Source of the DNA: PALSA-505 sp036267135
Lineage (GTDB): Bacteria; Actinomycetota; Actinomycetes; Streptosporangiales; Streptosporangiaceae
Assembly (NCBI GenBank): GCA_036267135.1
Contig: DATAWQ010000063.1
Span: forward strand, 124,001 to 188,000
DNA length: 64,000 nucleotides
Direction: 5' to 3'
Below are positions 17,365-26,429 of this stretch, piece after piece; the first letter of the stretch is position 1, and the number at the start of each line of letters is the position of its first letter. The position numbers were made by a program, and so were the translations under genes. Under the pieces are notes generated by a model, which searched no databases, was not told the origin of the DNA, and saw only the letters and a program-made list of their open reading frames with translations.

Positions 17365-20042
17365 GCGGCGAGGCTGGACTCGAGCAGTTCGATGTCCGCC
17401 TCGGCGGCGGCCAGCCGCTGCTTCGTCTTCTCGATGATGTCGGCCGGGGCCTTCGAGGTGAAGCCGGTGTTGGCGAGCTTGCGCCGGGTGCGCTCGGCCT
17501 CCTCGGTGGCGGTGACCAGATCCTTCTGCATCCGGCGGCGCTCGGCCGCGACGTCGATGACGCTGGCCGTGTCGAGTTCGACCGTGACCCCTTCGGCCTG
17601 CACCGAGCCGGTCGGCTTGAACTCATCGGCCGGGACTTCAAGCCGCAGCAGCGACCTGATGCTGGCCTCGTGCCCGGCCAGCCGGGTCTGCCCGATCCCG
17701 GTCAGCGCGGCAGGCACCCGCTGCCCGGGACGCAGCCCCTGGTCGGAGCGGAACCGGCGGACCTGGGTGACGAGCCGGATGAGCGACCCGATCTCGGCCT
17801 CGGCGGCGGCGTCCATCGGGCCGCCGGCCGCGGCCACGGATTGGCCGGCCGCCACGCCGGGCCAGTCGGCCATCACGATCGTGTCCTCGCCGGTGAGCGC
17901 GGTCCACAGCTCCTCGGTGACGAACGGGACCAGCGGGTGCAGCAGCCGCAGCAGCCGGTCCAGCACGTACCCGAGCACGGCCTTGGTGTGCTCCGCGGCG
18001 CCCTCGGCTGGCCCAGTCAGGGTGACCTTGGCCAGCTCGAGGTACCAGTCGCAGTACTCGTCCCAGGCAAAGTGGTACAGCGTCTCGCTGATCTTGCCGA
18101 ACTCGTAGTCCTCGAACCACGCGTCCACCTGCTGGGTGACCCCGGCCAGCCGGGACAGGATCCAGCGGTCGGCCACGGACAGGGAAGCCCGGTCCGGCAG
18201 TGCTTGCTGACCGGGGTGGGCCGCGGGGACGCAGGCCCCGTTCATGAGGGAGAATCTGGCCGCGTTCCACAGCTTGTTGCAGAAGTTGCGGGACCCGGCC
18301 GCCCACTCCTCGCTGACCGCCACGTCGCCGCCCGGGTTGGCCCCGCGGGCCAGGGTGAAGCGGACCGCGTCGGCGCCGAACCGGTCGATCCAGTCCAGCG
18401 GGTCGACCGTGTTGCCACGGGACTTGGACATCTTGCGGCCGCGGGCGTCGCGGACCAGGCCGTGCAGCGCGATCGCGGCGAACGGGACGGTCTGGGCCGG
18501 GCCAGTGCCGGCCGAATCAGGGCTGGCCGAATCCGGGTCGGTCATCGCGTACAGGCCGAGCATCATCATCCTGGCCACCCAGAAGAACAGGATGTCGTAG
18601 CCGGTGACCAGGACGCTGGTCGGGTAGAAGGCCCGCAGGTCCGGCGTGTCGTCGGGCCAGCCGAGCGTGGAGAACGGCCACAGGCCCGAGGAGAACCAGG
18701 TGTCGAGCACGTCGGCGTCCTGCTGCCAGGCGTCCCCCGACGGCGGGTCCTCGCCGGGCGCCGGGCAGACCACAGCGCCGTCCGGGCCGTACCAGACCGG
18801 GATCCGGTGGCCCCACCAGAGCTGCCGGCTGATGCACCAGTCGTGCATGTCGTCGACCCAGTCGAAGTACCTGGCCGCCATCTCCGGCGGGTGCAGCCTG
18901 ACCCGGCCGTCGCGGACCGCGTCGCCGGCCGCCTTGGCCAGCGGCGCGACCTTGACGAACCACTGCAGCGACAGCCGCGGCTCCACGATCGTGCCGCACC
19001 GGCTGCAGTGGCCCACCGCGTGCTCGTAGGGCCGTTTCTCGGCGACGATACGGTCGTCCTCGCGCAGCGCGGCGACCACGGCCGGGCGGGCCTCGAACCG
19101 GTCCAGGCCACGGAACGGGCCGGGCGCGGTGATCAAGCCGTGCTCGTCCATGATGGTGAGCATCGGCAGGTTGTGCCGGCGGCCGATCTCGAAGTCGTTC
19201 GGGTCGTGCGCGGGGGTGACCTTGACCGCGCCCGTGCCGAACTTGGGGTCCACGTGCGGGTCGGCGACCACCGGGATGCGCCGGCCGGTCAGCGGCAGCT
19301 CCACCTCGCGGCCCACCATCGCGGCGTACCTGGGGTCGTCGGGGTGCACGGCCACCGCGGTGTCGCCGAGCATGGTCTCGGCCCTGGTGGTGGCCACCAC
19401 GATCGAGTTCTCGCCGTCGCCGTACCTGATCGAGACCAGCTCGCCGTCCTCGTCGGCGTGCTCCACCTCGATGTCGGACAGGGCGGTCAGGCAGCGCGGG
19501 CACCAGTTGATGATCCGCTCGGCGCGGTAGATGAGGCCGTCGTCGTAGAGCCGCTTGAACATGGTGTGCACGGCCCGGGACAGGCCCGCGTCCATGGTGA
19601 ACCGCTCGCGGGTCCAGTCCACGCTGTCGCCCAGGCGGCGCATCTGGCCCAGGATCGCCCCGCCGGAGGACTCCTTCCACTGCCAGACCCGCTCGACGAA
19701 GCGCTCGCGGCCGAGGTCGTGGCGGCTCAGGCCCTCCCTGGCCAGCTCGCGCTCGACCACGTTCTGGGTGGCGATGCCGGCGTGATCCATGCCGGGCAGC
19801 CACAGCGTGCGGTAGCCCTGCATGCGGCGGCGGCGGATCAGCGCGTCGATGATCGTGTGGTCGAGCGCGTGGCCGATGTGCAGCGAGCCGGTGACGTTCG
19901 GCGGCGGGATGACGATCGTGTACGACGGCGCGCCGGAGTCCTGCGCCGAAGGGGTGAACAGGCCCGCGTCTACCCAGCCTTCGTACCTGCGGGTTTCGAC
20001 GTCGGCGGGTGAATACTGCGGGGCGAGTTCAGGTCTGGTCAC
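17352..20042 (-). CDS. valS: Valyl-tRNA synthetase
   Basis: Class I aminoacyl-tRNA synthetase charging tRNA-Val. The 896-aa protein has PPPNVTGSLHIGHALDHT with the HIGH motif near residue 50, the KMSKSRGN loop in the second half, an editing domain between them and the C-terminal coiled coil (residues about 830-896). I chose the GTG at 20042 (VTRPELAPQYSPADVETRRYEG), the expected ValRS N-terminus; the open frame to 20177 reads into a structured intergenic sequence. It lies downstream of clpX and upstream of folC, a standard actinobacterial order. Confidence 0.95.
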   Translation of the reverse strand: MTRPELAPQYSPADVETRRYEGWVDAGLFTPSAQDSGAPSYTIVIPPPNVTGSLHIGHALDHTIIDALIRRRRMQGYRTLWLPGMDHAGIATQNVVERELAREGLSRHDLGRERFVERVWQWKESSGGAILGQMRRLGDSVDWTRERFTMDAGLSRAVHTMFKRLYDDGLIYRAERIINWCPRCLTALSDIEVEHADEDGELVSIRYGDGENSIVVATTRAETMLGDTAVAVHPDDPRYAAMVGREVELPLTGRRIPVVADPHVDPKFGTGAVKVTPAHDPNDFEIGRRHNLPMLTIMDEHGLITAPGPFRGLDRFEARPAVVAALREDDRIVAEKRPYEHAVGHCSRCGTIVEPRLSLQWFVKVAPLAKAAGDAVRDGRVRLHPPEMAARYFDWVDDMHDWCISRQLWWGHRIPVWYGPDGAVVCPAPGEDPPSGDAWQQDADVLDTWFSSGLWPFSTLGWPDDTPDLRAFYPTSVLVTGYDILFFWVARMMMLGLYAMTDPDSASPDSAGTGPAQTVPFAAIALHGLVRDARGRKMSKSRGNTVDPLDWIDRFGADAVRFTLARGANPGGDVAVSEEWAAGSRNFCNKLWNAARFSLMNGACVPAAHPGQQALPDRASLSVADRWILSRLAGVTQQVDAWFEDYEFGKISETLYHFAWDEYCDWYLELAKVTLTGPAEGAAEHTKAVLGYVLDRLLRLLHPLVPFVTEELWTALTGEDTIVMADWPGVAAGQSVAAAGGPMDAAAEAEIGSLIRLVTQVRRFRSDQGLRPGQRVPAALTGIGQTRLAGHEASIRSLLRLEVPADEFKPTGSVQAEGVTVELDTASVIDVAAERRRMQKDLVTATEEAERTRRKLANTGFTSKAPADIIEKTKQRLAAAEADIELLESSLAALPG

Positions 20043-20122
20043 GTCACGTGAGTTTACGGTTCGCAGCGAGTGCTTGCGGCATTGCTGCGCGGAACGACGC
20101 GCGTCAGCGCGCACCGGGGGTT

Positions 20123-20214
20123 CAGGGGGTCGTCCCCCTGGGCTAGCAGGTAAGAACGGCCTTAGGCGAGCAGGCAAAGCCTGCGAGCACAGTCAGCCCA
20201 TCCGCCGTTCTTAC
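20123..20214. terminator. Nested hairpins between clpX and valS (probable terminator/processing element)
   Basis: Three inverted repeats occur in the clpX-valS gap. A 7-bp stem with a 4-base loop lies at 20123-20140 (caggggg/ccccctg). An 11-bp perfect repeat, gtaagaacggc/gccgttcttac at 20150-20160 and 20204-20214, encloses a 6-bp hairpin gcaggc-aaa-gcctgc at 20170-20184. The right arm of the large repeat overlaps the clpX stop codon. No T-run follows, as is common in actinobacteria, so termination versus RNA processing cannot be decided. Confidence 0.55.
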
Positions 20215-21485
20215 GCGGACTTTTCCCTGGGGGTGCGGCGGGAGACGTCGCGTGGGACGAGGGTGGGGTTCACGTGCTCGAGCACCACTTCTTTGTTGAT
20301 GACCACGCGCTCGACGTCCTTGCGGCTCGGCACCTCGTACATGACCGAGAGCAGCACTTCTTCGAGTATCGCCCGCAGGCCCCTGGCCCCGGTGCCGCGC
20401 AGGTTGGCCTGGTCGGCCACGGCTTCGAGCGCGTCGTCGGTGAACTCCAGGTCCACGTTGTCCAGCTCGAACAGCCGCCGGTACTGCCGGACCAGCGCGT
20501 TGCGCGGCTCGGTCAGGATCCGGATCAGCGCTTCCCTGTCCAGGTTGTGCACGCTGGTGATGACCGGCAGGCGGCCGACGAACTCGGGAATCATGCCGAA
20601 CTTGAGCAGGTCCTCCGGCATGATCTCGGCGAACTGGTCGGCCGTGCGGTGATCGTTGCGCACCCGGATCACGGCGCTGAAGCCGATGCCGTTCTTGCCC
20701 ACCCGCTGCTCGATGATCTTCTCGAGCCCGGCGAACGCCCCGCCGCAGATGAACAGCACGTTCGTGGTGTCGATCTGGATGAACTCCTGGTGCGGGTGCT
20801 TGCGGCCGCCCTGCGGCGGCACGCTCGCGGTGGTGCCCTCCAGGATCTTCAGCAGGGCCTGCTGCACACCCTCGCCGGACACGTCGCGGGTGATCGACGG
20901 GTTCTCGCTCTTGCGGGCGATCTTGTCGATCTCGTCGATGTAGATGATGCCCGTCTCGGCCTTCTTGACGTCGTAGTCAGCGGCCTGGATGAGCTTGAGC
21001 AGGATGTTCTCGACGTCCTCGCCGACGTAACCGGCCTCGGTGAGCGCGGTGGCGTCGGCGATGGCGAACGGCACGTTGAGCAGCCGGGCCAGGGTCTGGG
21101 CCAGCAGGGTCTTGCCCGATCCGGTCGGCCCGAGCAGCAAGATGTTGGACTTGGCGAGCTCGACGCCTTCCTCACCTGGCCGCTCGCCGCCGGACTGCAC
21201 CCGCTTGTAGTGGTTGTACACCGCAACCGACAGGGCCTTCTTGGCCTTGTCCTGCCCGATCACGTAGGCGTCGAGGAACTCATAGATCTCGCGGGGTTTG
21301 GGGAGGCTGTCCCACTTGAGCTCGGTCGGCTCGGCGAGTTCTTCCTCGATGATCTCGTTGCAGAGGTCGATGCACTCATCGCAGATGTACACGCCTGGGC
21401 CGGCAATGAGCTTCTTGACCTGCTTCTGGCTCTTCCCACAGAAGGAGCACTTCAGCAGATCTCCGCCATCACCAATGCGTGCCAC
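20211..21485 (-). CDS. clpX: ATP-dependent Clp protease ATPase subunit ClpX
   Basis: AAA+ unfoldase that feeds substrates to ClpP1P2. The 424-aa protein has the N-terminal C4 zinc-binding domain (Cys13, Cys16, Cys35, Cys38), Walker A GPTGSGKT, Walker B-type IIYIDEIDKIARK, sensor and arginine-finger regions. Length is normal. The ATG at 21485 lies 42 bp after the clpP2 stop, so clpP1-clpP2-clpX may be co-transcribed. It is followed by the hairpins upstream of valS. Confidence 0.97.
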   Translation of the reverse strand: MARIGDGGDLLKCSFCGKSQKQVKKLIAGPGVYICDECIDLCNEIIEEELAEPTELKWDSLPKPREIYEFLDAYVIGQDKAKKALSVAVYNHYKRVQSGGERPGEEGVELAKSNILLLGPTGSGKTLLAQTLARLLNVPFAIADATALTEAGYVGEDVENILLKLIQAADYDVKKAETGIIYIDEIDKIARKSENPSITRDVSGEGVQQALLKILEGTTASVPPQGGRKHPHQEFIQIDTTNVLFICGGAFAGLEKIIEQRVGKNGIGFSAVIRVRNDHRTADQFAEIMPEDLLKFGMIPEFVGRLPVITSVHNLDREALIRILTEPRNALVRQYRRLFELDNVDLEFTDDALEAVADQANLRGTGARGLRAILEEVLLSVMYEVPSRKDVERVVINKEVVLEHVNPTLVPRDVSRRTPREKSA

Positions 21486-21527
21486 CCAACCACTCCTTTA
21501 CACCGGAGACGAGACTAAACCACCCGG

Positions 21528-22214
21528 TTAGGACGACCCTACCTCGGTGCGGCGCTTTATGGTCGTCAGAACATCATCCACGAGACCGTAGTCCCTCGCC
21601 TCCATTGGATTGAAGAACCTGTCCCGCTCGATGTCCTTGCGGACCTGCGCAGAGTCCTTCCCAGTATGCCGTGCGATGACGTCCTCCATCGCCCCCCGCA
21701 TCCGGAGAATCTCCCTGGCCTGGATCTCCAGGTCGCTGGATTGACCGTACCCGCTCTCCATGGCCGGCTGGTGCAGCATGATCCGCGCGTTCGGCAGCGC
21801 GGCCCGCTTGCCCTTGGCGCCAGCGGCGAGCAGCACCGCCGCCGCCGAGGCGGCCTGGCCGATGCAGAACGTCTGGATCTCGGGCTGGATGAACTGCATC
21901 GTGTCGTAGATCGCCATCATCGACGTCATCGAGCCGCCGGGCGAGTTGATGTAGATCAGGATGTCCCGGTCCGGGTCGATGGCCTCCAGCGTGAGCAGTT
22001 GGGCCATCACGTCGTTGGCCGAGGCGTCGTCGATCTGCACGCCCAGGAAGATGATCCGCTCCTCGAAGAGCTTGTTGTACGGGTTCATCTCCTTGATCCC
22101 GTACGACGTCCGCTCTACGAACGAGGGCAGCACGTACCTGGACTGCGGCTGGTAGCCGTCCAGATCGCGGGCGCGGTCAAGCGCTCGTACCTCTTGAATT
22201 CCGTGCCTGATCAT
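21528..22214 (-). CDS. clpP2: ATP-dependent Clp protease proteolytic subunit ClpP2
   Basis: Serine peptidase subunit of the hetero-tetradecameric ClpP1P2 of actinobacteria. The 228-aa protein contains YINSPGGSMTSMMAIYDTMQ, the nucleophile region IGQAASAAAVLL, the catalytic His in MLHQPAMESG, and an N-terminal propeptide-like stretch of about 25 residues. Its ATG overlaps the clpP1 stop by 4 bp, indicating translational coupling and balanced stoichiometry. Confidence 0.95.
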   Translation of the reverse strand: MIRHGIQEVRALDRARDLDGYQPQSRYVLPSFVERTSYGIKEMNPYNKLFEERIIFLGVQIDDASANDVMAQLLTLEAIDPDRDILIYINSPGGSMTSMMAIYDTMQFIQPEIQTFCIGQAASAAAVLLAAGAKGKRAALPNARIMLHQPAMESGYGQSSDLEIQAREILRMRGAMEDVIARHTGKDSAQVRKDIERDRFFNPMEARDYGLVDDVLTTIKRRTEVGSS

Positions 22215-22846
22215 GAAACCGGCCCTTCCGACGGGACCTCGTTGGCGTTGCGGATCACGTGGTCCACGAACCCGTAGTCCTTGGCTTCCTCGGCGGTGAA
22301 CCAGCGGTCGCGGTCGGCGTCTGCCTCGATCTGGTCGACCGTCTGGCCGGTGTGCATGGCGGTCCGCTCGGCCAGGATGCGCTTGATGTAGAGGATCTGC
22401 TCGGCCTGGATCGTGATGTCCGAAGCCGTGCCGCCGATGCCGCCCGAGGGCTGGTGCATGAGCACGGAGGCGTGCTGCAGCGCGTACCGCTTGCCCGGGG
22501 CGCCTGCGCAGAGCAGGAACTGCCCCATCGACGCGGCCATCCCCATCGCGTAGGTGGACACGTCGTTGGGGACGTACTGCATCATGTCGTAGATCGCCAG
22601 GCCGGCGTAGACCGAGCCGCCCGGCGAGTTGATGTACATGCTGATGTCGCGCCTGGGGTCCTCGGCCGCGAGCATGACGAGCTCGGCGCAGATCCGGTTG
22701 GCGAGCTCCTCGTCGACCTGCTGGCCGAGGAAGATGATCCGGTGCCGCAGCAGCCGCTGGAACACCTGCTCGCCGAACGGCATTACCGGAGGCTCGGCCA
22801 CCCGCGCCGAAGGCAGGGCGAGTCCGGAGTGCGAGACCTCACTCAC
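22211..22846 (-). CDS. clpP1: ATP-dependent Clp protease proteolytic subunit ClpP1
   Basis: Second ClpP paralogue, first gene of the clpP1-clpP2 pair and next after tig, as in other actinobacteria. The 211-aa protein contains YINSPGGSVYAGLAIYDMMQ, the nucleophile region MGMAASMGQFLL and the catalytic His in LMHQPSGGIGG. The 160-bp gap to tig (22847-23007) is a likely promoter region; I see no clear operator there. Confidence 0.95.
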   Translation of the reverse strand: MSEVSHSGLALPSARVAEPPVMPFGEQVFQRLLRHRIIFLGQQVDEELANRICAELVMLAAEDPRRDISMYINSPGGSVYAGLAIYDMMQYVPNDVSTYAMGMAASMGQFLLCAGAPGKRYALQHASVLMHQPSGGIGGTASDITIQAEQILYIKRILAERTAMHTGQTVDQIEADADRDRWFTAEEAKDYGFVDHVIRNANEVPSEGPVS

Positions 22847-23007
22847 TTGGTCACCTGTTCCGTTGCTTTTGGTGTCGTTGACAGTGACGATAACGCGCAG
22901 CCGTCGCCGGTTCGTCCAGCCCTGGGGGCTGTTCGCTGTCGGCGCAGGGATAAGGGCGCGCGGTGGCCGGGGCCCGGGCGAAGGGTCAAGGTGGCCACCG
23001 TTAATTA

Positions 23008-24372
23008 TCAGGATTCGTCGTCTGTGCCCGGCGGCTCGTCGCCCGCCTCGCCCTGCGGGGGCGTGGGCAGCTCCAGATCCACGTCGTTGCCGTCCTCGTC
23101 GGTGATCTTGGCGCGCTGGGCGATGATGTCCATCGCCTTGCCGCGCAGCACCTCGGAGGCGACCTGCGGGAGCTGGCCGCTCTCGGCGAGCTGATTGGCG
23201 AGCCGGTCGGGCTCGACCCCCATCCGGCGGGCCCGCTCGACGACGTAGGCGCTCATCTCGTCGGGCTCGACGCTCAGGTCTTCCTGCAGGGAGAGCTGGT
23301 CGAGCACGAAGGTGGTCTTCAGGCCCTGGCGGGCCTCGCGCTGCCGGTCGGCGTCGAAGTCGAGCTGTGACTGGCCGATCGACTCCAGGTAGTCGTCCAG
23401 GCTGGAGCCCATCCGCTCGAGCTGCTCGACCATGCCGTTCGTGCGGTGCTCGATCTCCGCCTCGACGATCTTGTCGGGCAGCGGGATGTCGATGCGGTCG
23501 AGCAGGGCGTCCAGCGCGCGCTCCCTGGCCTGGCCGATCTGCTGCACCTTGCGCACACCCTGGAGCTGGGTCCTGGTCCCGGCGCGCAGCTCGCCCAGCG
23601 TGTCGAACTCGCTGGCGGCCTGGGCGAACTCGTCGTCCAGCGCGGGCAGGTCCTTGACCTTGACGCTGTGCACGGTGACCGTGACCTCGGCCTGCTCGCC
23701 GGAGTACCGGCCGCCGGGCAGCTCGGCGGTGAACGCCTTGGCGTCGCCGGCCGTCATGCCCACCAGCGCGTCGTCCAGGCCGTCCAGCAGCGAGCCGCTG
23801 CCGATCTCGTAGGACAGCCCGCTGGCCTGCGCGTCGTCCACCGGCTTGCCATCCAGGGAGGCGGCCAGGTCGATGGAGACGTAGTCACCGGTCTCGGCCG
23901 GCCGGTCCACGCCCTTGAGCGAAGCGAACCGCTCGCGCAGCCCGGCCAGGTACTCCTCGACGTCGTCCGGGGAGACCTCGGCCTTGTCCACGGTCACCGC
24001 CATGCCCTCGAGGTCGGGGACCTCGAACTTGGGCCTGACGTCCACTTCCGCGGTGAACTCGAGCTGCTCGCCGTCGTCGAGCTTGGTGATCTCGACATCG
24101 GGCTGGCCGAGGGCGAGCACGTCACCCTCCTCGAGCGCCTTGCTGTAGAGCGCGGGCAGCGCGTCGTTCACCGCCTGCTCCAGCACGGGCGCGCGGCCGA
24201 CCCGCTGGTCGATGATGCGCGGCGGCACCTTGCCCGGGCGGAACCCGGGCACCCGCACCTGCCTGCCCACCTCGCGGTAGGCCTTGTCCAGGCTGGGCTG
24301 CAGCTCGTCGAACGGGACCTCGATGGTGAGCTTGACCCTGGTCGGGCCCAGCTCCTCGACGTCAGTCTTCAC
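23008..24372 (-). CDS. tig: Trigger factor
   Basis: Ribosome-associated chaperone and peptidyl-prolyl isomerase. The start is chosen at the GTG at 24372, giving the canonical VKTDVEELGPTRVKLTIEVP with the ribosome-binding FRPGKVP signature near residue 45; an in-frame ATG at 24444 would add 24 residues the family does not have. The 454-aa protein contains the FKBP-like PPIase domain near residues 150-240 and a C-terminal chaperone domain, ending in an acidic low-complexity tail. First gene of the tig-clpP1-clpP2-clpX cluster. Confidence 0.94.
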   Translation of the reverse strand: MKTDVEELGPTRVKLTIEVPFDELQPSLDKAYREVGRQVRVPGFRPGKVPPRIIDQRVGRAPVLEQAVNDALPALYSKALEEGDVLALGQPDVEITKLDDGEQLEFTAEVDVRPKFEVPDLEGMAVTVDKAEVSPDDVEEYLAGLRERFASLKGVDRPAETGDYVSIDLAASLDGKPVDDAQASGLSYEIGSGSLLDGLDDALVGMTAGDAKAFTAELPGGRYSGEQAEVTVTVHSVKVKDLPALDDEFAQAASEFDTLGELRAGTRTQLQGVRKVQQIGQARERALDALLDRIDIPLPDKIVEAEIEHRTNGMVEQLERMGSSLDDYLESIGQSQLDFDADRQREARQGLKTTFVLDQLSLQEDLSVEPDEMSAYVVERARRMGVEPDRLANQLAESGQLPQVASEVLRGKAMDIIAQRAKITDEDGNDVDLELPTPPQGEAGDEPPGTDDES

Positions 24373-24554
24373 GTCGGTGTCACTCCCTGATTTCCCCGCT
24401 CTGGCCGTTGCCGCACCGCTTCGGGGCATGACTGGATCACTCATTGGCTACGGCGGCCAAGTCTAGGGCAGTGATAGCCTCCTCGGGTCCGGCGACCTTG
24501 GATGAGCGGTCGCCGCGGGCCAGACCGTCACGGCGAGACAGGGTGCCCACGAAG

Positions 24555-24914
24555 ATGACTGACGACACGGCTATTTCCTATGAGGCCGCCACTCGGGGGA
24601 CGCCGGTGCTGAGCAGCAGCGGCAAGCGGATCGGCACTCTTGAGCACGTGCTGCAGGTTCCCGAGCTCGACGTCTTCGACGGAATCGTGGTCGCGACCGA
24701 CGCTGGCCTGCGGTTCATCGACGCCGACCACGTGCGGCGGATCACCCGCAGCCAGATCGCGAGCGACCTCGACGACGTCGCGGCCGCCGGCCTGCCCGCG
24801 CCCGACGGCCCCCCGGTGTACCGGGTGGACGCGCTGGAAGACGCGGGCCCCAGCCTGCACGACAGGCTCGGCCGGATGTTCCGCCGGGCCCACTGGACCC
24901 GCGAGCACGATTAG
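24555..24914 (+). CDS. PRC-barrel-like protein
   Basis: The 119-aa protein from the ATG at 24555 contains the PRC-barrel-type pattern TPVLSSSGKRIGTLEHVL followed by DVFDGIVVATDAGLRFIDADHV. These small domains sit in photosynthetic reaction-centre H subunits and RimM-like proteins and probably mediate protein contacts; the exact role here is unknown. A longer frame starting at 24444 lacks support. It ends only 5 bp before the tRNA-Pro gene on the opposite strand. Confidence 0.75.
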   Translation: MTDDTAISYEAATRGTPVLSSSGKRIGTLEHVLQVPELDVFDGIVVATDAGLRFIDADHVRRITRSQIASDLDDVAAAGLPAPDGPPVYRVDALEDAGPSLHDRLGRMFRRAHWTREHD

Positions 24915-24919
24915 TTCAG

Positions 24920-24994
24920 TCGGGCTGGCCGGATTCGAACCGGCGGCCTCGTGCACCCAAAGCACGCGCGCTAGCCAAGCTGCGCCACAGCCCG
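24920..24994 (-). tRNA. tRNA-Pro(TGG)
   Basis: The 75-nt cloverleaf on the minus strand has acceptor arms cgggctg/cagcccg closing perfectly, a D arm, an anticodon stem cgtgc/gcacg with loop tttgggt (anticodon TGG) and a T arm with ggttcgaatcc. The discriminator is A; CCA is not encoded. The sequence around shows no copied 3' end, so this tRNA is not an integration site here, unlike the tRNA-Gly. Confidence 0.96.
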
Positions 24995-25043
24995 TTGACA
25001 AGCGATGCTATCGGACCGGCGGGGGTGTCCGGCCGGGTGCGGA

Positions 25044-25466
25044 TCAGCCGTCGTCGCCCCGCCGCAGCCGTTTGATCTCCGACCGCTGGCGCTTGGCCTT
25101 GAGCCTGCGCTCCTTGGCGCCACGGCTGGGCCTGGTCGCCCGGCGGGGCGCGGGCGGGGGCGCGGTAGCGTCGGTGAGCAGGGCGGACAGCCTGGTCGCC
25201 GCCGCCTGCCGGTTACGGAGCTGGGACCGGTGCTCCGAAGCCGCGATGGTGATCACCCCACCGGTCAGCCGCGAGGCCAAGACCCGCAGAGCACGCTCTT
25301 TCAGCACCGGCGGCAGGGTGGCCGTCGCGGCCAGGTCGAAGGACAGTTCCACCCGGCTGTCCGCGGTGTTGACCGACTGCCCGCCCGGCCCGGGTGACCG
25401 CGAGAAGCGCCACGACAGCTCGGACGGCGGGATCTCCACGCCGCGCACCTGCACCGGATAGCTCAC
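25044..25466 (-). CDS. arfB: Alternative ribosome-rescue peptidyl-tRNA hydrolase ArfB
   Basis: ArfB (YaeJ) hydrolyses peptidyl-tRNA on stalled ribosomes. The 140-aa protein contains the release-factor catalytic loop SPGPGGQSVNTADSRVELSF with the GGQ tripeptide near residue 29, and a C-terminal Arg/Lys-rich tail of about 35 residues (RRATRPSRGAKERRLKAKRQ) that in this family occupies the empty mRNA channel. The length fits ArfB and excludes RF1/RF2. Confidence 0.93.
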   Translation of the reverse strand: MSYPVQVRGVEIPPSELSWRFSRSPGPGGQSVNTADSRVELSFDLAATATLPPVLKERALRVLASRLTGGVITIAASEHRSQLRNRQAAATRLSALLTDATAPPPAPRRATRPSRGAKERRLKAKRQRSEIKRLRRGDDG

Positions 25467-25582
25467 AATGACTCATTTTCTAACCGAACGGCTTCGCCGC
25501 GCTTCCCATTTCTGTCCCCCAGACAACCCTCGGAGGCCAGCCAGCGGCCCGCGTCAGCCGTCGGTGCCGGCGGGCCGGCATG

Positions 25583-25618
25583 AAGCTGCCCGCCAGCGGG
25601 AGTGCTGGCGGGCAGCTT
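25583..25618 (-). terminator. Strong terminator hairpin after the G1 peptidase gene
   Basis: A perfect 15-bp inverted repeat with a 6-base loop (gggagt) occupies this site: left arm aagctgcccgccagc, right arm gctggcgggcagctt. It starts 17 bp beyond the peptidase stop codon in the direction of transcription. The stem is very stable and is the clearest terminator-like structure in the window. Confidence 0.8.
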
Positions 25619-25634
25619 GCGAGAAGCGAGGAGC

Positions 25635-26429
25635 TTAACTGGCGAGCCAGGTACCGGCGAAGTTGGCGCCGCCGGAGAGGGCGCCGATCTTGTCCAGGTG
25701 CTTGCCGCTGACCACCATGGTGATCTTGGTCGGCTTCATCGTGCCGATGTTGGCGCCGTTGACCTTGGACGCGGTGAAGTTGGCGGTGCCGAAGTCGGCC
25801 AGCGGGAGCTCACCGGTCTCCGAAGACGGCGCCTCGATGATGACCTCGGCCGAGGCACGCTTGACCTTGGTCGACGACTTGTGCTCGGTGGCCGTCCAGC
25901 CCGCGGTGGCGTCCTTCAGCGTGAGGGTGAACGAGCTGGTGCCGCTGAACACCACGGACGCGCTGATCTTGTCGCCCGCCTTCATCGGCTTGTTGATGTT
26001 GACCGAGCCCGCCGGGAACATCTCGTACCAGCCGTAGTATTTCGGGGTTGTGCCACTGCAGTCGGTGTCGCTGCCGGTCTGCTCCACGCTGTCGGTGCTG
26101 TATCCGTCCAGGCCGACCCAGAACGAGGCGTAATCGTGGCCCGTCGTCCCCGAGCATTTGCCCGACGGCTCGGTCCAGCTCGCCGAGACGCTCTTGTAGG
26201 CGCCGGCGCCTTTGTGGACGGCGTAACCCGACCAGTTCGAGCTGGTGGCGTGGCTGATGCCGTGGGACCCGAAGGGGGTCACCAGGTGCTGGGCCAGGCC
26301 GCCCGGCTGCACCGTGGAATGAGCCGCGCGCGGTGCCGCGTGAGTAGCCGCGCCCGCGCTGGTCGTCGCCAGCATGGAACCACCGACGATGGCGAAGGCT
26401 GCTACTGGTACGCACCATGTGCGTCGCAT
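25635..26429 (-). CDS. Secreted G1 family (glutamic) endopeptidase
   Basis: Scytalidoglutamic-peptidase-like (MEROPS G1) secreted acid protease. The 264-aa precursor has a Sec signal peptide (basic start, hydrophobic core, AGA-AT cleavage near residue 28). The beta-sandwich domain carries SSNWSGYAV, SASWTEPSG, FWVGLDGYSTDSVEQTGSD with the candidate catalytic Gln117, WYEMFPAG, and RASAEVIIEAPSS with candidate catalytic Glu195, then LADFGTANFTA. A Cys pair (92, 124) could form a disulfide. Single-gene unit with a strong terminator behind it. G1 enzymes are known mainly from fungi but occur in soil actinobacteria. Confidence 0.85.
   Translation of the reverse strand: MRRTWCVPVAAFAIVGGSMLATTSAGAATHAAPRAAHSTVQPGGLAQHLVTPFGSHGISHATSSNWSGYAVHKGAGAYKSVSASWTEPSGKCSGTTGHDYASFWVGLDGYSTDSVEQTGSDTDCSGTTPKYYGWYEMFPAGSVNINKPMKAGDKISASVVFSGTSSFTLTLKDATAGWTATEHKSSTKVKRASAEVIIEAPSSETGELPLADFGTANFTASKVNGANIGTMKPTKITMVVSGKHLDKIGALSGGANFAGTWLAS

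Noticed and set aside
20043..20177. Longer ValRS start at 20177
   Set aside because: The extra 45 residues translate the hairpin-rich intergenic sequence; the GTG at 20042 gives the family N-terminus.
24444..24554. N-terminal extension of the PRC-barrel gene
   Set aside because: Low-complexity Arg/Ser sequence without a ribosome-binding site; it overlaps the upstream region of tig.
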